Below the pieces are notes generated by a model that did no database searches, had not been told where the DNA came from, and was given only the letters and a program-made list of their open reading frames with translations. Below are positions 15,943 to 25,600 of a DNA stretch of 64,000 nucleotides, piece by piece. Numbering within the stretch: position 1 is the first letter of the stretch; every line of letters begins with the position of its first letter. A program made the position numbers and the translations under genes. This DNA is from an uncultured Prevotella sp. (GTDB lineage: Bacteria > Bacteroidota > Bacteroidia > Bacteroidales > Bacteroidaceae), in assembly GCA_900554695.1 (NCBI GenBank), contig USHV01000006.1, positions 1 through 64,000 on the forward strand, read 5' to 3'.

Positions 15943-16854
15943 CTATTTGTCTTCCGTTCCGGTCCATTCGGCACGTTCGCGCCGCGATATTCCGAACTTG
16001 ATGTTGCCCACCGTTCCTTTAAGATTGCAGTGGCGGCAGAACGGTATGGGGCGGCATATGAAGTCGAGAATGTTGTCGAAACTGTCTATTTTGTGGATGT
16101 CGATGTAGTCGTCCGGTGTTACTTCGAGCTTCGTACAGAATCTTTGGTTGAAGTATTTCACGTAGGGAATGAGCGAGCAGGTGTAGAGCCGGCCGTGGTC
16201 GAGCGCGATGCAGCGGTTGGCACGTGCGCAGCGCAGGAAGCTGTCGGTGGCGTCCTGCCGTCCTTTTATGTCGAGCGGAACACACACCATGGTCTTTTCC
16301 ACCACCTCGGTGTTGCCGTAGTAGGAGAAGCGCACGCCATGAGCCTTCACGTGTTCGGCCATGCTCTGGTAGTCGAACTTTACAGGATATTTGGTAACGA
16401 TGATGTGCACATTGTTGAGGCGGCAACATTCCCAGAAGTCCTCACCCTGTTTTGGCAGCAGCAGACCGTTGCTGACGAGGTTTATCGGAGTCTGTGGAAA
16501 ATAGCGGCGCGCGATGTTCATGAACTCCTTCACCTGCGGATGGAGCAGCGGTTCGCCGCCGAGCAGTTGTATTTCTCTTATTCGGTTGCGTGTGCCCATG
16601 AGCTCAGCCATGCGTCGGCAGTCGGCCTCGAACACCTCAATCTCGGTATATGTCTCCGGCGCGAGCGGCGAGAAATTGTCGCATCCGCGGCAGTTCAGGT
16701 TGCAGTGGTCAACCAGATGGAAGTGCAGTATTGGTATGAAGTCCTTGCGCTTCATGTTCTTGCGTGTCCACTTTGCTATGAGCGGGAGCAGTTCGCGTCG
16801 CATGAGCACCAGTCTGTAAGGCACCATGCGTTTAATTGCGTTCGTGATGTTCAT
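15943..16854 (-). CDS. Radical SAM protein with C-terminal cysteine cluster
   Basis: 303 aa from ATG 16852-16854; the frame is open further upstream but the promoter lies there. The 4Fe-4S radical SAM motif CNLNCRGC (C51, C55, C58) and the GGEP motif (LLGGEPLLHP) are intact. Cysteines in RCARANRC, TCSL and CRPIPFCRHC suggest an auxiliary SPASM-like cluster. Such enzymes modify peptides or act beside surface-glycan genes; nothing nearby defines a substrate. Monocistronic. Confidence 0.88.
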   Translation of the reverse strand: MNITNAIKRMVPYRLVLMRRELLPLIAKWTRKNMKRKDFIPILHFHLVDHCNLNCRGCDNFSPLAPETYTEIEVFEADCRRMAELMGTRNRIREIQLLGGEPLLHPQVKEFMNIARRYFPQTPINLVSNGLLLPKQGEDFWECCRLNNVHIIVTKYPVKFDYQSMAEHVKAHGVRFSYYGNTEVVEKTMVCVPLDIKGRQDATDSFLRCARANRCIALDHGRLYTCSLIPYVKYFNQRFCTKLEVTPDDYIDIHKIDSFDNILDFICRPIPFCRHCNLKGTVGNIKFGISRRERAEWTGTEDK

Positions 16855-16968
16855 CTTATGTAGGATTGTATTGTTCTTTATGTAAGATTGTTTCAGGGGT
16901 GTGAATGTCGCGTGACGTCTGTCAATTCCTGTGCGCCGGTATGCTTCGGAGCAGGTGTATGATAGTTG

Positions 16969-17000
16969 CAAAGTTATACATTTTGTGCAATATACGCAAA
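16969..17000 (-). promoter_or_regulatory. Promoter of the radical SAM gene
   Basis: Minus strand TTTG (complement of 16997-17000), 20 bp, TAACTTTG (complement of 16969-16976). The leader would be about 110 nt. Confidence 0.7.
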
Positions 17001-18718
17001 TAGTGGATTGTAAAACAGGGTGGCATGACGCCTTGCTGAAGGCTGCGCATGATGGGGGTACGCGGCGTGTACGGGCAGATAAGGAACGCAACGGTTGCCC
17101 TTTTGGTCCGGATTGCACGTGAGGGGTGGGGAACTTGCGGGATAATATCGGTTGGGTGTATAGTACGAAGTCATGATATACCGGGATCGCTGTGCTTTTT
17201 CGTGGTGATTGAACATATTTCGGGATGTGTCACTGAGTAGATTGTGAGTGTTAAATTTTAAGTTAACGCCTGACAGATGTTTTTGTTGTTATTTACTCAC
17301 ATTCTGTGTGTCGCAGTTCCGTTTTTTCGTTTTCATAAAACACTTTTTGGAAATTCTTGCCGCGGTATTTTCTGTCTCGGTTTGCGAGACAGGTTTTAAT
17401 GTGCTATGAAACACGCTCTGTCGTGTGCTGAAATGCACCGTATTACGGCATGAAATGGGCTTTATCGCACACTGACAAAGCCCGTTTCGCAGGACTGGCA
17501 ATTGGTCTGTATATTGGTGTAAAGATATAATATGGTGACAGACAGTGAATTATCTGCTACCCATTTATTTCCCGTTTTCATCGGGTCAAAGCCTTTTGTT
17601 AAAAAATATCGCACGTATGACGACGAATGATTTAACAATCTGATGTTTTTAGTTGTCGTATTTTACATAAGGCATCAGCCTGTGTCGTGGCGTAGTATGC
17701 TGCTCTTTGTGTGCGGACACGGTATTTTTATTCCTGTTAATTAAGTATAATTAACCTTATATGCTTGACACGTAATGTTTTATTTCCTAACTTGCAGAAC
17801 ATAATAATCCGACAGCCTGATTGTAGTACGTACTTTTAGGCATTCGGCAAAAGTTTTGACAGAGGACTCTTTCAGGCGGTTTCATCCGTTATTCGACGAT
17901 AGGTCACGTGCGTGGCAGTCAGAGTATCAGGGTGGTTTATGACAAGGTGTGTCGTGATGTTTATATGTTGAACTGTTGACGGCAACGGTTTTTTACCGGA
18001 TTTATCGTATCATTTGATGTGCGTTCGCTGGATGATTGCGGGGCTGTTTCACTCGGAAAAAGAATTGAAATATTGTTCGGATGGTGAGACTTCAGGTTGT
18101 GATATAAGATTTGGAAGCCCTGTATGTGAATTTAAAGTTATTATTCTGTTAATGTGGTATGATCGTGAATTTTATCCATTGCATGAATATCTTACGGTGA
18201 TTGGCTTGAAACAGGATGGTGGTCTGTGCAGACAAACTGAGAATATTCCTTGCAGATGATGATTCGGCAATGGTAAGCAAGAACTTGGTGTTATAAGTGT
18301 TTGAATATAAATATGATATACGGTGAAGGAAATTAACAGTTGTGAAACTCTTGTTTCCGGAGTATATGTGAACGGACGGTGGAAAGTCCGCCGGAGCCGG
18401 TGTGGCTTTCCGTGTTCCGATTTTTTCTTGAGACAATCCGGGTGGTAAGGTATCCGATATATAAGAAACTGAAGGCAGACTATGTGTTGCCGACAGCATG
18501 CAGGAAGATTTCAGTTGGTAGAGGATTGTTTCAGGATGATTCACGGTCCGGCATGGTTTTCCTGCACGTGCCGGATCATTATTATTAGGGTTTTAGCGTT
18601 TAGGTATGTGGTGCGTGCCCGTTTCTTACTACAGGATGAAAGCTGCTGTTGCGGTTTGTCACTCGTAAGGGGCGGCCACGCCACATGGTGATATGAGCGA
18701 AAATAAGTGGCTAATAAT
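17001..18718. other. Long gene-free region with 22-bp array F
   Basis: No convincing coding sequence in about 1.7 kb; open frames are short, unrelated to known proteins and cysteine- or histidine-biased by chance. It contains array F (17403-17490, four 22-bp units starting at 17403, 17425, 17447, 17469) and a hairpin CTGTCTCG/CGAGACAG (17372-17392). The rest is AT-rich without a recognisable RNA gene. Confidence 0.6.
17403..17490. repeat. 22-bp tandem array F (4 units)
   Basis: Units such as GGCATGAAATGGGCTTTATC plus GC repeat at exactly 22 bp. Same family as the arrays near 7.0, 13.3, 27.2, 36.4, 42.0, 50.6 and 60.0 kb. The conserved flanks of the larger elements are not recognisable here. 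Confidence 0.75.
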
Positions 18719-18749
18719 TTTGCGCTTCATCCTTTTTGCAGTATTTTTG
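18719..18749 (+). promoter_or_regulatory. Promoter of yraN-birA-pyrH
   Basis: TTTG at 18719-18722, 19-bp spacer, TATTTTTG at 18742-18749. The yraN ATG is at 18770. Confidence 0.7.
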
Positions 18750-18769
18750 TGATTAGTAAACAGCAGCAC

Positions 18770-19147
18770 ATGGCAAGACACAACGAGATGGGCCGATGGG
18801 GCGAAGACGTTGCGGCCGAGTATCTGAGGCAGCAGGGATACGTCATACGCGAGCGCGACTGGAAGTCGGGCCGGCGCGACATAGACATAATAGCCCTTAC
18901 GCCGGACGCCCTGACGGTGGTCTTTGTCGAGGTGAAGACGCGCCTGCCCGACAGTGCCGCGGCACCTGAGGATGCCGTGGATGCAGTGAAGATAAGAAAC
19001 CTGTGTGTGGCTGCCGACAATTATGTGAAGATGCACGAGGTGGACGAGGAGCTGCGTTTCGACATCATCACGGTGGTAGGCACGAAAGGGTGTGAACCGA
19101 GAATAGAGCACATAGAGGACGCGTTCAATCCGCTGCTGATAATCTGA
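18770..19147 (+). CDS. YraN/UPF0102 family nuclease-like protein
   Basis: 125 aa from ATG 18770; an upstream in-frame ATG lies before the promoter -7 box. The restriction-endonuclease-like fold signature is clear: GRWGEDVAAEYL, then RRDIDIIAL and VFVEVKTR (the D and E-x-K catalytic residues). Function in bacteria is unresolved; involvement in DNA repair or recombination has been proposed. First gene of a three-gene unit, 5 bp before birA. Confidence 0.92.
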   Translation: MARHNEMGRWGEDVAAEYLRQQGYVIRERDWKSGRRDIDIIALTPDALTVVFVEVKTRLPDSAAAPEDAVDAVKIRNLCVAADNYVKMHEVDEELRFDIITVVGTKGCEPRIEHIEDAFNPLLII

Positions 19148-19152
19148 ACGGC

Positions 19153-19884
19153 ATGACTACATACAAGATAAGACTTGACGAGGTGGACTCTACCAACACA
19201 TATCTGCGCCATCTGGAGCATTTGCCCGATGCAGATGTCGTGGTTGTGACGGCTTGTCACCAGACCGCCGGGCGCGGCATGGGCAGCAACCGGTGGGAGA
19301 GTGAGGACGGGAAGAACCTGCTTTTCTCTCTTATGGTGCGTCCAGAGGGCGTGCCAGTGGCGCGTCAGTTCGTCTTGTCCATGGCTGAGGCGCTGGCTGT
19401 GAAAGCTGCTCTCGATCCTCTGACTGACGGATTGTCGCTGAAATGGCCCAACGATGTCTATTGGCACGACCGTAAAATAAGCGGTACGCTCATCGAGACA
19501 TCCATCAGCGGTAAGTTCGTGAAGGACTGCATATTCGGCACGGGTGTCAATATTAATCAGCAGGAGTTCCGCAGTGACGCGCCGAATCCTGTGTCGCTGC
19601 GCCAGATAACGGGCCGCGACACTGATATAGACATGGTGTTCGACAAGGTGTTGGAGGCGTTCGAAGGTTATTACTCTATGGTGCTTGCCGGCGAATACGA
19701 CCGTGTGGCGGCGCTTTATCATGACGTTCTCTACCGCCGCACCGGCATGCACGCCTATTCGGACGGTGACGGACAGTTCATGGCTTCGGTAGTGAGAGTG
19801 GATCACGACGGTCGTCTGGTGTTGCGTGATGAGGCCGGACGCGAACGCAAATATGCTTTCAAGGAAGTGAATTACATTATTTGA
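19153..19884 (+). CDS. birA: Biotin-[acetyl-CoA-carboxylase] ligase
   Basis: 243 aa. The catalytic core has the biotinyl-AMP loop TAGRGMGSNRW and the KWPNDVYW and GTLIET strands. It attaches biotin to carboxylase carrier proteins. There is no N-terminal helix-turn-helix, so it is a monofunctional ligase, not a repressor. Sits 5 bp after yraN and 7 bp before pyrH. Confidence 0.94.
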   Translation: MTTYKIRLDEVDSTNTYLRHLEHLPDADVVVVTACHQTAGRGMGSNRWESEDGKNLLFSLMVRPEGVPVARQFVLSMAEALAVKAALDPLTDGLSLKWPNDVYWHDRKISGTLIETSISGKFVKDCIFGTGVNINQQEFRSDAPNPVSLRQITGRDTDIDMVFDKVLEAFEGYYSMVLAGEYDRVAALYHDVLYRRTGMHAYSDGDGQFMASVVRVDHDGRLVLRDEAGRERKYAFKEVNYII

Positions 19885-19891
19885 ATAATAT

Positions 19892-20602
19892 ATGGCAAAG
19901 TACAAGAGAATTCTATTGAAGCTCAGTGGCGAGAGCCTGATGGGTGACCAGCATTTCGGAATCGATCCTGTGAGACTCGACGAATATGCAAGACAGATAA
20001 AGGAAGTGCACGAGATGGGTGTGCAGATTGGTATCGTGATTGGTGGTGGAAACATTTTCCGTGGCCTCAGTGGGGCATCTAAAGGCTTCGACCGTGTGAA
20101 GGGCGACCAGATGGGAATGTGTGCCACAGTGATCAATTCGCTTGCTTTGAGCTCTGCTCTCGGTGCGAACGGGGTAAAAAATAAAGTGCTAACGGCCATT
20201 CGCATGGAACCTATCGGAGAGTTCTATACAAAATGGAAGGCTATCGAAGCAATGGAAGCAGGTTATGTCTGCATATTCTCAGCCGGTACGGGATCGCCTT
20301 ATTTCACTACAGACACGGGTTCGTCGTTGCGCGGAATTGAGATTGAGGCAGATGTGATGTTGAAGGGAACACGTGTTGACGGCATCTATACCGCCGATCC
20401 GGAGAAGGATCCTACCGCAACGAAGTTCAGCGACATAACCTATGACGAGATTTATACCCGCGGACTGAAGGTGATGGATCTCACTGCCACGACGATGTGT
20501 AAGGAGAACAATCTGCCGATTTATGTGTTCAATATGGACGTGTACGGCAATCTGAAACGTGTTATGGACGGTGAGGATATAGGTACTTACGTTCACAATT
20601 AA
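19892..20602 (+). CDS. pyrH: Uridylate kinase
   Basis: 236 aa, full length. KRILLKLSGESLMG at the N-terminus, the IGGGNIFRG glycine loop, and GTRVDGIYTADPEKDP near residue 165 are hallmark UMP kinase motifs of the amino-acid-kinase fold. Converts UMP to UDP. Last gene of the yraN-birA-pyrH unit; a strong hairpin follows 110 bp later. Confidence 0.97.
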   Translation: MAKYKRILLKLSGESLMGDQHFGIDPVRLDEYARQIKEVHEMGVQIGIVIGGGNIFRGLSGASKGFDRVKGDQMGMCATVINSLALSSALGANGVKNKVLTAIRMEPIGEFYTKWKAIEAMEAGYVCIFSAGTGSPYFTTDTGSSLRGIEIEADVMLKGTRVDGIYTADPEKDPTATKFSDITYDEIYTRGLKVMDLTATTMCKENNLPIYVFNMDVYGNLKRVMDGEDIGTYVHN

Positions 20603-20713
20603 TCGCATTATACAAGACGTCTGGTCGTTCACAAGGCGTCGGAACCATATCATAGAGTCATCCTCATGCCAGTTGTATGGGGATGATATTTATTTTATCG
20701 GTTTATAAACAAA

Positions 20714-20755
20714 ATATGCCGGTGTGGCTTTAAACCCATACCGGCATATCTTTTT
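20714..20755 (+). terminator. Rho-independent terminator
   Basis: ATATGCCGGT (20714-20723) pairs with ACCGGCATAT (20740-20749), followed by CTTTTT. It ends the pyrH unit and may also serve the convergent DUF4834 gene. Confidence 0.85.
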
Positions 20756-20838
20756 GTTCTCTATTGTTGTTTTGTTTCCTGTTCTGTTCGTTCAAGTTTT
20801 TCCTTTGGCAGCGATATTTTTACGCGTATTGCAGTCGG

Positions 20839-21099
20839 TCATTGTACTTCTGTGAAGTCCACATATTCGCCTTCGTCCTTCGGAATTATCTTTTTCTTCA
20901 TCTGTTTGGCGTTGTGTGTATATATCGTTTCCTCTCTTGTGGTGTCTGGACGATACGTTGTGCGGTGCTTTTTTGTGTTGTTGAAGCCGAAACTATGCAA
21001 TGTATCTCGTATGTTCCGGTATATTCTGAACAGGGTGGCACCCAAGAGTATCGCTATTACAAGGGCGAATATAAGAATTATTTTGAATAAAGTAAACAT
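20839..21099 (-). CDS. DUF4834 family membrane protein
   Basis: 86 aa. One N-terminal transmembrane helix (about 3-25) then a polar tail ending IIPKDEGEYVDFTEV, the conserved end of the Bacteroidetes DUF4834 family. Function unknown. It ends the psd-pssA unit, 21 bp after pssA. Confidence 0.85.
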   Translation of the reverse strand: MFTLFKIILIFALVIAILLGATLFRIYRNIRDTLHSFGFNNTKKHRTTYRPDTTREETIYTHNAKQMKKKIIPKDEGEYVDFTEVQ

Positions 21100-21120
21100 G
21101 TCAGTTCCGTTATTTTTGCG

Positions 21121-21858
21121 TCATTTATTATCGTTGTCACCGCTTTTCTTGAACTGTATGAATATGGATATTATGACATACAGCGGTATGATAAGACTGA
21201 AACTGCCGATGAATCCGAACAATAAAATCATGACAGCGCATAATATGATGAATGAATATTTTATCTCATTGCCTTTCCATCCCCACTGTTTGAACTTGAG
21301 GGCGAACATAGGGAGCTCAGCCACAAGCAGCCAGCAGCAGAGAGCTACGAGCAATATGAGTACGCACACCATCCACGGCGAGCTCTCGAGCCATCGTGTC
21401 TGGGTGGCGATGAGCGAGCCCCAGAACAGGGCGTTGGCAGGTGTAGGCATTCCGATGAACGATGTTGTCTGTCGCTCGTCAAGGTTGAATTTAGCCAGAC
21501 GAAGCGCAGAGAATGCCGCCATAATGAATGCTATGTATGGCAGAATGTTTCTTGTGGGTTCGAGAAATGCAGGATAGTCCATCACGCTGAGTTGCGAAAA
21601 GACTATTGCCGAAGGTGCAAAGCCAAATGTGATGTCATCGGCCAGTGAGTCGAGTTCCTTGCCGATGGGCGACGACACTTTGAGAAGTCGTGCGCTCATA
21701 CCGTCGAAGAAGTCGAACGCCGCACCTATGATAATCCAGATAAGTGCCGTTCTTGCGTCGAGCATGAAGGCATATCCCGTAGCGATGCAGCCGGAAATGA
21801 GGTTGCAGCAGGTTATGGCGTTAGGTATGTTTCTTATTATTGAATTAGGCATTTGCAA
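21121..21858 (-). CDS. pssA: CDP-diacylglycerol--serine O-phosphatidyltransferase
   Basis: 245 aa integral membrane enzyme with the CDP-alcohol phosphotransferase signature D-x2-D-G-x2-A-R-x8-G-x3-D-x3-D (FDFFDGMSARLLK through GKELDSLADD). Makes phosphatidylserine, the substrate of the adjacent decarboxylase. Lies 20 bp downstream of psd, so consecutive steps of phosphatidylethanolamine synthesis are co-transcribed. Confidence 0.95.
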   Translation of the reverse strand: MQMPNSIIRNIPNAITCCNLISGCIATGYAFMLDARTALIWIIIGAAFDFFDGMSARLLKVSSPIGKELDSLADDITFGFAPSAIVFSQLSVMDYPAFLEPTRNILPYIAFIMAAFSALRLAKFNLDERQTTSFIGMPTPANALFWGSLIATQTRWLESSPWMVCVLILLVALCCWLLVAELPMFALKFKQWGWKGNEIKYSFIILCAVMILLFGFIGSFSLIIPLYVIISIFIQFKKSGDNDNK

Positions 21859-21878
21859 TCTGTTATCTAACAGTTTTC

Positions 21879-22571
21879 TTATTTCAGTTTTGCTATTATA
21901 GTCTGGTCACCCGTCGTGCTCTGACCCATCTTCACGCATACCTCACTTCCCAACGGGAGGTAAACGTCAACGCGTGAGCCGAACTTGATGAATCCCAGGT
22001 GCTCGTCGATGTAGCATTCCTCGCCTTCTTTGGCGTATGTGACTATTCGGCGTGCCATAGCTCCGGCAATCTGACGGCAGAGTATGTCCTTGCCATCGGG
22101 CGTCGTGATGATTATGTCGGAATGTTCGTTTTCCTCGCTTGCTTTCGGAAGCCACGCCTTATGGTAGTTTCCGTTCTGATGATGTACGAGCTTCACCCGG
22201 CCGTCAACCGGAAACCAGTTCGCATGGACATTGAAAAGACTCATGAATATGCTTATCATAAGACGCTTTTCATGGAAATACTGGTCTTCGTCAACTTCCT
22301 CTATGACCACGATACGGCCGTCGGCAGGTGCCACAACGATGTTCTCTGTGTCTTCCTGAGGAAAATATCTGATTGGGCAGCGGAAAAAGTTGACCACTAC
22401 TCCGTATAATGCTACTGCCACTACCACAAAGAACCAGAACGGTATCTTGTTGTCGAGATTGCGCCATAACAGAAGCGCTATGGCTGCAAGAACAATGAAT
22501 CCGTACAGAAGTGTATCCGTGCCTTCGCGGTGCAGACGTATTTTTTTCAGTCGTTTAATTCTTTTTATCAT
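21879..22571 (-). CDS. psd: Phosphatidylserine decarboxylase (short form)
   Basis: 230 aa from ATG 22569-22571 (MIKRIKRLKK); upstream codons overlap the promoter. Two N-terminal transmembrane segments (about 22-60) are followed by VVAPADGRIVVIEEV, VHANWFPVDG, and the GS self-cleavage site in FIKFGSRVDVYLP that creates the pyruvoyl cofactor. The short length and GSR site place it in the compact Psd-B type. Produces phosphatidylethanolamine. Confidence 0.94.
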   Translation of the reverse strand: MIKRIKRLKKIRLHREGTDTLLYGFIVLAAIALLLWRNLDNKIPFWFFVVVAVALYGVVVNFFRCPIRYFPQEDTENIVVAPADGRIVVIEEVDEDQYFHEKRLMISIFMSLFNVHANWFPVDGRVKLVHHQNGNYHKAWLPKASEENEHSDIIITTPDGKDILCRQIAGAMARRIVTYAKEGEECYIDEHLGFIKFGSRVDVYLPLGSEVCVKMGQSTTGDQTIIAKLK

Positions 22572-22598
22572 AGCGGTTGAGGTACATCTATCTTTTTG

Positions 22599-22630
22599 CA
22601 AAGATAGTTGTTTTTTATAGATTGGACAAA
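22599..22630 (-). promoter_or_regulatory. Promoter of psd-pssA-DUF4834
   Basis: Minus strand TTTG (complement of 22627-22630), 20 bp, TATCTTTG (complement of 22599-22606). Confidence 0.75.
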
Positions 22631-22646
22631 TTTTTCATATCATTCT

Positions 22647-22678
22647 TTTGGTCGTGTAGTTTTAAAATGGTAACTTTG
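22647..22678 (+). promoter_or_regulatory. Promoter of dnaE
   Basis: TTTG at 22647-22650, 20-bp spacer, TAACTTTG at 22671-22678. It is back to back with the psd promoter. Confidence 0.75.
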
Positions 22679-22697
22679 AAATCAAATTTGCTTGAAA

Positions 22698-25600
22698 ATG
22701 GAAGATTTTGTACACCTTCATGTTCATACCTATTACTCAATTCTCGACGGCCAATCCAGGGTGCAACGCCTTGTGGATAAGGCCATCGGCGACGGAATGA
22801 AAGGTATGGCCATCACCGATCACGGCAACATGTTCGGTATAAAGGAATTCTATAATTATTGTAAGGGCATAAACAAAAAACGTAAGGAGGCCGGTGAGGA
22901 GCCGTTCAAGCCTATTCTGGGATGCGAGATGTATGTGGCGCGTCGCCGGAAAGAGGATAAGGTGAAGGAAAAAGGCGACATGAGCGGCTATCATCTTATC
23001 GTTCTCGCGAAGAATTATAACGGTTATAAAAACCTCATAAAGCTCGTCTCACGTGCGTGGGTGGACGGTTATTATATGCGTCCGCGTACAGACCGTGAGG
23101 ATCTTGAACGCTATCACGAGGACCTTATCATCTGTTCGGCTTGTATTGCGGGCGAAGTACCGTCGAAAATACTGAAAGGCGACATAGCCGGAGCGCGTGA
23201 GGCGCTGGAGTGGTATAAGCGTGTCTTCGGCGACGATTACTATCTTGAGTTGCAGAGACACGAGGTCAAGGACCCCAACATCAGGGCAAACAGAGAAACG
23301 TTCCCGCTGCAGCAGAAGGCGAACAAGGTGTTGATGGAGTTTGCCAAGGAGTATGGAGTGAAGCTGGTTTGTACTAACGACGCGCATTTTGTGGATCAGG
23401 ACAACGCCGAAGCGCACGACCACCTGCTCTGTCTAGCCACGGGCAAGGACCTGGACGACCCGAAGCGAATGTTATACACTAAGCAGGAGTGGTTCAAAAC
23501 GAGGGCCGAGATGAACGAGGTGTTCTCTGATGTGCCGGAGGCGATGGCCAACACGCTGGAGATTCTCGACAAAGTGGAGATGTACAGCATCGACCACGAC
23601 CCTATCATGCCGTTCTTCCCGATACCTGCCGAGTTCGGAACGGAGGAGGACGTAAGACGGAAATATACGGAGCAACAGCTTTATGAGGAGTTCACCACCG
23701 ACGAAAACGGAGAGAACCCGCTGCCGAAAGAAGAGGCAGACAAGAAGATAAAGCATCTCGGAGGATTCGAGAAGATATACCGAATAAAGTTCGAAGCCGA
23801 CTATCTTGCCAAACTGGCATACGATGGTGCGAAGCGTCTTTACGGCGATCCGATACCTGACGATGTGGCGGAACGCGTGAAATTCGAGCTTCATATCATG
23901 AAGACGATGGGTTTCCCCGGTTACTTCCTCATTGTGCAGGACTTCATCAATGCCGCGCGTAACGAGCTCGGCGTGCTCGTTGGACCGGGTCGTGGATCGG
24001 CTGCCGGTTCGGTTGTGGCATACTGTCTGGGCATCACCAAGATAGACCCTATAAAGTATGACCTGCTGTTCGAGCGTTTCCTGAATCCTGACCGAATTTC
24101 TTTGCCTGATATTGATACCGACTTTGATGATGACGGTCGAGGCCGGGTGCTCGAGTGGGTGGAGGATAAGTACGGCCACGACAAGGTGGCGCACATCATC
24201 ACCTACGGTACCATGGCGACCAAAAACTCGATAAAGGATGTCGCGAGAGTGGAGAAACTGCCGCTCGATATATCCAACCATCTGTGCAAGGCGATACCAG
24301 ACCGTCTGCCCGACGGTATGAAGATGAATCTTCCGAATGCCATAAAGGCAGTGCCGGAACTGCGTGAGGCGGAGGCAAGTCCTAATCCGCAGCTCAGAAA
24401 TACCATTCGTTATGCCAAGATGCTCGAGGGAACCGTGCGTGGCACAGGCATCCATGCGTGCGGTACCATTATCTGTCGTGACGCCATAAGCGACTGGGTT
24501 CCGGTGAGCACGGCAGAGGATAAGTCGGACCCCGGACACAAACTTCTGGCCACACAATACGACGGTCATGTGATAGAGGAGACCGGACTGATAAAGATGG
24601 ACTTCCTCGGTCTGAGCACGCTTTCCATTCTTAAGGAGACGGTTGACAACATAAAGCTGACCAAAGGCATAGAGCTCGACCTGGACAAGATTCCTATCGA
24701 TGATGCCGAAACATACAAACTCTATCAGGAGGGACGCACCGTGGGAACATTCCAGTTTGAGTCTGCTGGAATGCAGAAGTATCTGCGCGAGCTCAAACCT
24801 ACCGTGTTCGAGGACCTCATAGCCATGAACGCCCTTTACCGACCGGGACCTATGGACTACATTCCGCAGTTCATACGTCGTAAGAACGGGCAGGAGGAGA
24901 TAACCTACGACATCCCTTGCATGGAGAAATATCTCAAGGACACCTACGGCATCACCGTATATCAGGAGCAAGTCATGCTTCTCTCGCGACAGCTCGCCAA
25001 CTTCACGCGAGGCGAGAGCGACGCCCTGCGTAAGGCGATGGGTAAGAAGAAGAAGGACATCGTTGACAAGATGAAGCCTAAGTTCATCGAGGGCGGAAAG
25101 GCAAACGGCCACGATCCGAAGGTGCTCGAGAAGATATGGGCCGACTGGGAGAAGTTCGCTTCCTACGCATTCAATAAGAGTCACGCCACGTGCTATTCGT
25201 GGGTGGCATATCAGACGGCCTATCTCAAGGCTCACTATCCTGCTGAATTCATGGCCGGAAACATGAGCCGATGCCTCAATGATATAGGAAAGATAACCAA
25301 GTTGATGAGCGAATGTAAGGCGATGGGCATAAAATGTCTCGGTCCGGACGTGAACGAGAGTCGCCTGAAGTTCAGTGCCAACAAGAAAGGTGAGGTGCGT
25401 TTCGGTCTTGGAGCAGTGAAAGGCATGGGCGATTCAGCCGCCCAGGCAATCATAACCGAGCGCGACAACAATGGTCCTTACAAGGACATCTACGACTTCG
25501 CGCAGCGTGTCAATCTGTCTGCTGTCAACCGAAAGGCATTTGAAAGTCTCGCGTTGAGCGGCGGATTCGACAGTTTCGGAATGCCGCGTGAACAATATTT

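Noticed and set aside
18014..18544. Two opposing ORFs of 81 and 131 codons in the gene-free region
   Set aside because: No start context, no recognisable domain, composition unlike neighbouring proteins.
23472..25235. 587-codon open frame opposite dnaE
   Set aside because: Antisense shadow: it mirrors dnaE codons, has no domain signature, and dnaE is unambiguous.
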